Assembly: GCF_030915465.1 (NCBI RefSeq)
Contig: NZ_CP133267.1
Coordinates: forward strand, 1,302,001 to 1,366,000
Source: Neobacillus sp. PS3-34
GTDB lineage: Bacteria; Bacillota; Bacilli; Bacillales; Cytobacillaceae
Reading direction: 5' to 3'
DNA length: 64,000 nucleotides
Within the stretch, counting starts at the first letter, position 1. Every line of letters starts with the position of its first letter. This document shows, one piece after another, positions 59,503 to 64,000 of the stretch. Under the pieces are notes generated by a model. That model was given only the letters and a program-made list of their open reading frames with translations, had not been told where the DNA came from and did not search any database. A program made the position numbers and the translations under genes.

Positions 59503-59558
59503 AAAAAGAGACAAAAAGGCACAGATGGCGTAAAAAACCGAACGCAATCTGTGCCTTT
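59503..59558 (-). terminator. Attenuator terminator upstream of bmrC
   Basis: Stem AAAGGCACAGAT/ATCTGTGCCTTT (59516-59527, 59547-59558) with an inner GCGT/ACGC extension, then T-rich sequence on the minus strand. It starts 27 bases past the stop of a leader peptide, the geometry of a translation-dependent attenuator. Confidence 0.75.
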
Positions 59559-59584
59559 ATCAACAAAGATAATTTTAAAGGAAT

Positions 59585-59665
59585 TTAGAAATTAGAAGCT
59601 TCCATAGGACAGGTTACATTCAATGTATATTCAGTTATTATGACAGCCACATTTATCATCATCAT
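59585..59665 (-). CDS. bmrB: Leader peptide of the bmrCD attenuator (26 residues)
   Basis: A 26-residue frame starting MMMINVAVIITEYTLNV and ending MEASNF, with a strong GAGGAGGG site 7 bases before the ATG at 59665. It is hydrophobic but too short for a transporter. In B. subtilis, the BmrB leader peptide controls bmrCD by ribosome stalling in the presence of translation-inhibiting antibiotics. The order here (leader, terminator hairpins, bmrC, bmrD) fits that model; the peptide match to BmrB is not verified. Confidence 0.6.
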   Translation of the reverse strand: MMMINVAVIITEYTLNVTCPMEASNF

Positions 59666-59774
59666 TTCGTAACCCTCCTCTTCCTATATTTTCTTCCTTT
59701 GTTAGATTAACACCAGTTTATTTGAAAGTCAATTCCCATTTTTCAGAAAAAATCATACTGGCATTCGATTACGT

Positions 59775-60101
59775 CTATTCAACATATACCGCTGTCCCGT
59801 ATGCAATAATTTCTGACGCGCCTTGCATCACGGAGCTTGTTGCCAGCCTCATGGAAACGATGGCATTGGCTCCAAGGCATTGCGCCTCCTCTTCCATTCT
59901 TCTTATCGCCTTTTGTCTTGCTTCATTTAACATTTCGGTGTATTCCTTAATTTCTCCGCCAATTATCGTTTTTAATCCAGCCATGATATCGCTGCCGATA
60001 TGTTTTGATTGCACGGTGCTTCCTTTAACCAGCCCTTTGCATTCTTTAATTGCTTTCCCAGGGACAGTTTCAGTGGTCACAATTATCATTTTGCCCCACA
60101 C
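59775..60101 (-). CDS. YbjQ family (UPF0145) protein
   Basis: A 108-residue protein of the YbjQ/UPF0145 family, thought to form pentamers and suggested to bind heavy metals; function unproven. Hallmarks are TTETVPGKAIKECKGLVKG and LGANAIVSMRL. The start may be ATG at 60089 (MIIVTTETV). It is the last gene of the sigma-Y group, 6 bases after the preceding gene, an unusual addition. Confidence 0.85.
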   Translation of the reverse strand: MWGKMIIVTTETVPGKAIKECKGLVKGSTVQSKHIGSDIMAGLKTIIGGEIKEYTEMLNEARQKAIRRMEEEAQCLGANAIVSMRLATSSVMQGASEIIAYGTAVYVE

Positions 60102-60107
60102 CCCATT

Positions 60108-60305
60108 TTAATCTTTTTTCCTAAAAATTTTCCTTACGAAAATCAAATATAAAAGTACGGGCATCGGAGCCTGAATAAGTCCAATAATTCCCCAAAGCCA
60201 GTAATTTTGGCTGCGTTTTCTCGCATCCAGGAATAGATAAGTACTCTGAGCCAATAAAACTGCAGCAACCATAATGATTACAGCCGGAGTCAATTCTTTG
60301 TTCAA
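60108..60305 (-). CDS. yxlD: Anti-sigma-Y component YxlD-like membrane protein
   Basis: A 65-residue protein with two membrane helices (about residues 8-26 and 38-56) and DARKRSQNYWLWGIIGLIQ, resembling the PLD_N-like YxlD that helps restrain sigma-Y. It overlaps the preceding yxlC gene by four bases. Start ATG at 60305. Confidence 0.72.
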   Translation of the reverse strand: MNKELTPAVIIMVAAVLLAQSTYLFLDARKRSQNYWLWGIIGLIQAPMPVLLYLIFVRKIFRKKD

Positions 60306-60652
60306 GCGCCATTCACCTTCTTAGTAAGCCGTAAACTCGTATAAGAAGCGATAAAAACAATACCGATGATTTGTAAAAGGATGAAGATGATTGGCATATT
60401 GAAAAGAGAAATCACAATTCCGCTTAATATAAATAGAGCAATGATGAAAAAGACAGTTAGATCTTTGATTAGTTTTTTCCGATGCAGTTGTTTTTGTTCT
60501 ATTATCATTTGTTCAAACCATTGAATATCGGGAGTATAAACAGGAAATTGATCAATACTCTCCAGCCCCTGGTTAATTTCACTGATTGCCTGAGAATCTT
60601 CCCTGTTTAATTGCTCGTTTTCCAGTAGAACTACCTTCTGTTTCTTCACCAA
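60302..60652 (-). CDS. yxlC: Anti-sigma-Y component YxlC-like membrane protein
   Basis: A 116-residue protein with a soluble N-terminal half (with MIIEQKQLHRKKLIKDL at the membrane edge) and two C-terminal membrane helices, like YxlC, part of the negative control of sigma-Y. The start is GTG at 60652, with GGGAG upstream inside sigY; the overlap with sigY is 74 bases, longer than expected. Confidence 0.72.
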   Translation of the reverse strand: MVKKQKVVLLENEQLNREDSQAISEINQGLESIDQFPVYTPDIQWFEQMIIEQKQLHRKKLIKDLTVFFIIALFILSGIVISLFNMPIIFILLQIIGIVFIASYTSLRLTKKVNGA

Positions 60653-61160
60653 TTTTCATCTCCCTTCTGACTGAAAGTATGCCATTATGGACCCTTGATT
60701 TAACCGTACCTGGTGAAATTTTCAGCATTTCTCCGATTTCCTCATAAGGATAACCGTAGTAGTGCTTTAAAATAATTGGAATTCTTACCTCCTCCGGCAA
60801 TTTGCCTAGCGCTGCCAGGGCATCATTCCATTCTTCATTCCTGCTTTCAAAATGCCATTTCAGCTTCCGATAAGCCTCTTCCTGAAACTGCCAATCCTTC
60901 TCCCTTTTTTTCTTCCGGCATTGATCAATGTAAGTATTAGTAGCTATTGAAATTAACCATGTGGAAAACTTGGATTGCCCATTATAAAGCTGCAGCTTCT
61001 GGATACATTTCGCCATCGTTTCCTGTGCTAATTCCTCTGCTGTGTCGGGATTCATGGTGATTTTTAGTAAATACTTCACCAAGAATGGATAGTTTTCCTT
61101 AAACAGGATGGCAAAAGCAAGGTGGTCGCCCTGTTTAGCGCTTTTGATTATGTCTTCCAT
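60579..61160 (-). CDS. sigY: ECF RNA polymerase sigma factor SigY
   Basis: A 193-residue ECF sigma factor. Region 2 includes AEELAQETMAKCIQKL and SKFSTWLISIATNTYIDQCRKKKR; region 4 includes EVRIPIILKHYYGYPYEEIGEML and GTVKSRVHNG. The text closely resembles B. subtilis SigY. The C-terminus (about 15 extra residues, running 74 bases into yxlC) is unusual and could reflect a lost stop or an indel near 60600-60650. The gene has an ECF-type promoter upstream, likely recognised by SigY itself. Confidence 0.85.
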   Translation of the reverse strand: MEDIIKSAKQGDHLAFAILFKENYPFLVKYLLKITMNPDTAEELAQETMAKCIQKLQLYNGQSKFSTWLISIATNTYIDQCRKKKREKDWQFQEEAYRKLKWHFESRNEEWNDALAALGKLPEEVRIPIILKHYYGYPYEEIGEMLKISPGTVKSRVHNGILSVRREMKIGEETEGSSTGKRAIKQGRFSGNQ

Positions 61161-61215
61161 TCAGCCTAATCCTCTCTTTCCCCATCATCCCAGTGCTTCT
61201 TCTCTCTAATTATGA

Positions 61216-61240
61216 GACGCACAATTCTAGATTTCGTTCA
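61216..61240 (-). promoter_or_regulatory. ECF (sigma-Y type) promoter upstream of sigY
   Basis: On the minus strand TGAAC (61240-61236) and CGTC (61219-61216) are 16 bases apart, matching the -35 and -10 elements of ECF sigma promoters, including B. subtilis PsigY. It is 56 bases before the sigY ATG, so positive autoregulation is expected. Confidence 0.7.
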
Positions 61241-61270
61241 TATTTTTTTATATGTTTTTTTATGCTGAAA

Positions 61271-61292
61271 AAAGACCCTTTAAGGGCCTTTA
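61271..61292 (-). terminator. Terminator after iadA
   Basis: An 8-base-pair stem with one wobble pair (AAAGGCCC/GGGTCTTT) followed on the minus strand by six T. Confidence 0.75.
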
Positions 61293-61295
61293 ATG

Positions 61296-62471
61296 TTATT
61301 GCTCAAATGTTCCTTTTACTATTGCCCTTCCACTTTCGACCATCAATTGTCCTCTCGCAAAAACTGTATCGATTGTGTAGTCATCCGGGTTAAGAAAAAC
61401 AAGATCAGCATCTTTCCCCTCTGTAATCATGCCCTTCTGACTTAGCTTTAAAATCGTCGCCGGATTCTGTGTGATGACCCTTAGTGCGATTTCCAGAGGT
61501 ATGCCCTCCTGTGTGACAGCATCCCTTACCTCCTGGAACAGAGTCGAAACTCTGCCAATCTTAAGACCTAGCAATTCACCAAATTCATCAAAATCCGGGA
61601 GGCTTGCCTGTCCATCCGAAGTAAAAGTAATTTGCGATATATCAATTTGGTTATCCAGCATTCTTCTTAAACCGACGCTGCATTTCACTTCGCCTTCTTC
61701 AAAAAACTTGGGTATTGAACTGGTTGTTAAGTCAACATAACCGCCTTTTTTGGCGAACCTTATTCCCTCTTCGAAAAGGTGCGGGTTCCGGTTAATATGC
61801 GTAGGGTAGAATTGCCTGATCGGAATATCCGTTTTTTCGATGACTTCCTCAATTACTTTTAAATGGTCGTAGCTGTCGCCAACATGGACGTTTACGACTC
61901 CGGCCTTTCCTGACAGTAGTCCTCCAATTCGGGCTGCAGATGCTATCTTTGCCATTTCCTCGGCCGTCGGTTGTGATGAACGGTGGTCGGCAATCGCCAC
62001 CTCACCAACACCAATAATTTTATCGACAAGTATGATATCATCTTCAATTTTTCCTGTTAACGTTTTTAAAGGGACTTGATAGGAACCAGTCTGAACAAAA
62101 CACGTAATTCCTTCCTCTTCAAGCCCGCGCGATTTTGCGATTAAACTGGACATTGTCCGGGTAGTCCCATCCGTACCAATTACTCCAATTAGCGTTGTTA
62201 CACCTGACAATGTCGCATCTGTCAGCTGAATTTCAGGGGTTCTTGTCTTGAAACTTCCCTCACCGCCGCCTCCAATAATATGTACATGGGAGTCTATAAA
62301 ACCAGGTACAATAAATTTCCCCTCTGCATCTATTACCTTTACATTCACAAAGTTTTCTGGCCTGGCAATACGGTCTGCTATATATCCGATTTTTTCATCA
62401 ACAATTAAAAGATCCTTTTTCCCCAGATAATGAGGAGCATATATTTCGCCATTTTGAATTAACGTTAACAA
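61296..62471 (-). CDS. iadA: Isoaspartyl dipeptidase IadA
   Basis: A 391-residue amidohydrolase-superfamily zinc enzyme that cleaves beta-aspartyl dipeptides formed by protein ageing. Metal and substrate motifs: PGFIDSHVHIIGGGGEGSF, VGEVAIADHRSSQPT, VNVHVGDS, FYPTHINRN and TFTSDGQASLPDF. Starts at TTG 62471 with AAGGAAGAT upstream. It is 135 bases upstream of the sigY promoter on the same strand, with its own terminator. Confidence 0.92.
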   Translation of the reverse strand: MLTLIQNGEIYAPHYLGKKDLLIVDEKIGYIADRIARPENFVNVKVIDAEGKFIVPGFIDSHVHIIGGGGEGSFKTRTPEIQLTDATLSGVTTLIGVIGTDGTTRTMSSLIAKSRGLEEEGITCFVQTGSYQVPLKTLTGKIEDDIILVDKIIGVGEVAIADHRSSQPTAEEMAKIASAARIGGLLSGKAGVVNVHVGDSYDHLKVIEEVIEKTDIPIRQFYPTHINRNPHLFEEGIRFAKKGGYVDLTTSSIPKFFEEGEVKCSVGLRRMLDNQIDISQITFTSDGQASLPDFDEFGELLGLKIGRVSTLFQEVRDAVTQEGIPLEIALRVITQNPATILKLSQKGMITEGKDADLVFLNPDDYTIDTVFARGQLMVESGRAIVKGTFEQ

Positions 62472-62677
62472 GTTTTATCTTCCTTTCCAGATTAATTTGG
62501 AAAAACTCTTGTTCCTTCCACTATAAACCCCGATATCCATATTAGCAATTCAGAACGGAAGGATTAGGTAACTTGATAGGTCTATTGGCATGTTTTCTCC
62601 CCTTCCGGTTTAGCCTTTCTCCTCAAGGGTAAATAGCTAATAACACAAAACTAGTCTAAAAGACAAAGGAGAAAAGA

Positions 62678-63004
62678 ATGATGAAAGAAATTATCTCAAC
62701 AAATGTCATCGTTCGAAACAAGTTTAATATGAAAAAAATGCTTGAAATCTTTCAAGCTTCCAAACAATTTAATGGGTCAACATTTTTATACTGCAACCAT
62801 AAAGCAGTTGATGCATCCAACCTGCCGAAACTTGTTTCGTTCTTATTAACAGTTAAACCGCAAACTACTTTAAAAATCATCGTTGAAGGCCAGGAAGTCC
62901 AGAAACAGCTTGAATCAATCAGCAATATGTGCAGCAACCATGTTTCTGTTGTCAAGATTACTCAAAAGCGTTTTCTTAATACTTCCGAAACCTTTCAATT
63001 GTAG
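62678..63004 (+). CDS. HPr-like protein without the phosphorylatable histidine
   Basis: A 108-residue protein whose layout resembles the HPr fold, with a strand-helix-strand order and the pieces KQFNGSTFLYCNHKAVDASN and LPKLVSFLLTVKPQTTLKII matching HPr secondary structure. The active-site segment GxHARPA of HPr is absent: residues 12-19 read RNKFNMKK. So it cannot carry phosphate as HPr does. Start ATG at 62678 with AAAGGAG upstream. No named family; HPr similarity is by eye and uncertain. Confidence 0.5.
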   Translation: MMKEIISTNVIVRNKFNMKKMLEIFQASKQFNGSTFLYCNHKAVDASNLPKLVSFLLTVKPQTTLKIIVEGQEVQKQLESISNMCSNHVSVVKITQKRFLNTSETFQL

Positions 63005-63021
63005 TATGGAGAGGTGAAAAT

Positions 63022-63093
63022 ATGATACGTACAATCTTAATGATCGTTGGAGCGATAGTAGTTATTGGAGCATTGGTTAACTGGCTCTCATAA
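63022..63093 (+). CDS. Single-helix membrane peptide of 23 residues
   Basis: Reads MIRTILMIVGAIVVIGALVN followed by WLS. GAGAGGTG lies 6 bases upstream, and a terminator follows 11 bases after the stop. It is 17 bases after the HPr-like gene, so cotranscribed with it. No family recognised. Confidence 0.6.
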   Translation: MIRTILMIVGAIVVIGALVNWLS

Positions 63094-63104
63094 GCGATAA
63101 TAAG

Positions 63105-63144
63105 AAAACAGGCCAGTTCCCAAAAAGGAGCCAGCCTGTTTTTT
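63105..63144 (+). terminator. Terminator after the 23-residue peptide gene
   Basis: Stem AAAACAGGC/GCCTGTTTT with a longer loop containing a second weak pairing; T-run follows. Confidence 0.8.
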
Positions 63145-63217
63145 GCGTTGAAGGAAAATGAGCTTTAACATAGCCAAACAGAAAAGAAGTGCAGCTGTCT
63201 GCACTCCTTCCTTCCTA

Positions 63218-64000
63218 TTAATGGCCATGCTTTCCATGTCCTTTGCCATGGCCCTTCTCTTTCCATTTCTTTTCCCCTTTTTGTTTTTCGTGATTGATTT
63301 TCTTTTCCCATTCTTTTGCTGCATTGTTGAATTGCTGGTCGAGGCTATCCTGCTGTTTTTGTAGCTCTTCCTGCCTCTTTTGCTCAATTATGTTACCAAT
63401 GTGCTGGACGTTAAAGCTCTCAGGTGGTGTATTTTTCAATGCCTCTTCCATAAACTTGCGGAAAATGAGGCCGCCCCTTCACTGCTTGTTGTGGTTAGAT
63501 AATGATTTTTATCCGTTTTATCATATCCTACCCAGACTGCACCGACCAGCCCTGGAGTGTATCCAACGAACCATTGGTCCTTGACACCGTTTATTCCTTC
63601 GATTGGAACCTGGGTCGAGCCAGTTTTTCCTGCAATTTCATAGCCAGGAACCTGTGCGCCTTTTCCTGTTCCATTCTCTACAACACCCAAAAGCAGGGAA
63701 TTCATTTTATCGGTTACAGATTTGCTTGTGACTTTGAATTTCTTTTCCTTCCATTCGGCCACGACTTTCCCATCGGCACTGACAATTTTTTTAATGACAT
63801 GGGCGTTCACCCTGCTGCCCTCATTTGGGAAAACAGAGAATGCTTCCCCCATCATCATTGGAGATACTCCTTTTTCAGCAGGCCTCCAAGGGCGACGGAT
63901 AAACTTCGGTCTCCCTTTTCAAGAGGTATCCCAAAACGTTTAATCGAATCCAGCCCCTTTTGGATGCCAATTTCATTCAAAAGCCAAACAGCCGGAAGGT
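63218..64000 (-). CDS. Class A penicillin-binding protein, C-terminal part (partial, two frameshifts)
   Basis: The 3' end of a bifunctional transglycosylase/transpeptidase; the 5' part lies beyond the right edge. The transpeptidase domain shows SVALGGLLKKG, MMMGEAFSVFPNEG and the KTGS motif in EIAGKTGSTQVPIEG. Frames break near 63880 (one missing A: LKKGVSPMMMGEA) and near 63455 (one missing base). The C-terminus is a long charged helix ending in a histidine-lysine tail, KEKGHGKGHGKHGH, not part of the catalytic domain. PbpF or PbpG type; the exact paralog cannot be told. Confidence 0.87.

Overview
This is chromosomal DNA of a low-GC, endospore-forming, competence-capable Bacillaceae bacterium. 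The evidence is an alpha/beta small acid-soluble spore protein, YheC/YheD coat-associated proteins, YjcZ and YhaL sporulation peptides, ScoC, ComK and TRAP/FadR-type regulation. Read right to left, the gene order follows the Bacillus subtilis block bmrCD - yheG - sspB - yheE - yheD/C - yheA - yhaX - hemZ - yhaR - yhaO/N/M/L - prsA - yhaI - scoC - yhaH - trpP - hit - ecsABC - yhaA - yhfA - hmoB - hemEHY - yhgDE - yhfI - lplJ - lcfB - yhfN - comK - yhjD - yhjE - sip. Gene names rest on recognised protein sequence plus this synteny; no database was searched.

Layout. 0-6.7 kb: acetyltransferase, signal peptidase I, a VTT membrane protein with an in-frame stop, a LytR-CpsA-Psr wall protein, an S9 peptidase, YhjD, ComK and an IDEAL protein. 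6.7-13.7 kb: an M48 membrane protease, AzlCD amino acid export, fatty acid activation under a FadR operator, lipoate ligase, metallo-hydrolase. 13.8-21.2 kb: YhgD/YhgE and the late heme genes hemE-hemH-hemY facing the heme monooxygenase hmoB. 21.5-28.2 kb: YhfA transporter, PAP2 phosphatase, YhaA amidohydrolase, ecsABC and an unexplained tandem-repeat transcript region. 28.3-39 kb: hit, trpP with a TRAP site, scoC, prsA and the yhaMNO nuclease group. 39-44 kb: acyl-CoA enzyme, a repeat-rich 869-base gap, hemZ, yhaX, yheA. 44.3-49.9 kb: four tandem, overlapping YheC/YheD-type ATP-grasp genes plus yheE. 50-54.7 kb: PucR-type regulator, MsmX-type ATPase, an SASP gene with a sigma-G promoter and a tRNA-like leader, fumarase. 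54.8-64 kb: YheG, the BmrCD multidrug exporter behind a leader-peptide attenuator, a sigma-Y operon, isoaspartyl dipeptidase, an HPr-like protein and the 3' end of a class A penicillin-binding protein.

About 19 genes, many of them housekeeping, are each broken by one or two single-base frameshifts, usually at short homopolymers and always repairable by one base. This pattern points to indel errors in the sequence rather than to 19 pseudogenes, so I annotate them as whole genes with the shift marked. Two lesions do not look like indels: an amber codon in the VTT gene and a substituted HExxH motif in the M48 protease.

The least explained items are the four-gene ATP-grasp cassette, the tRNA-like element inside the sigma-G leader, the tandem repeats between ecsA and hit, the 52-base hairpin array at 40.45-40.76 kb, and a three-copy palindromic repeat whose hairpin shows a compensatory base-pair change.
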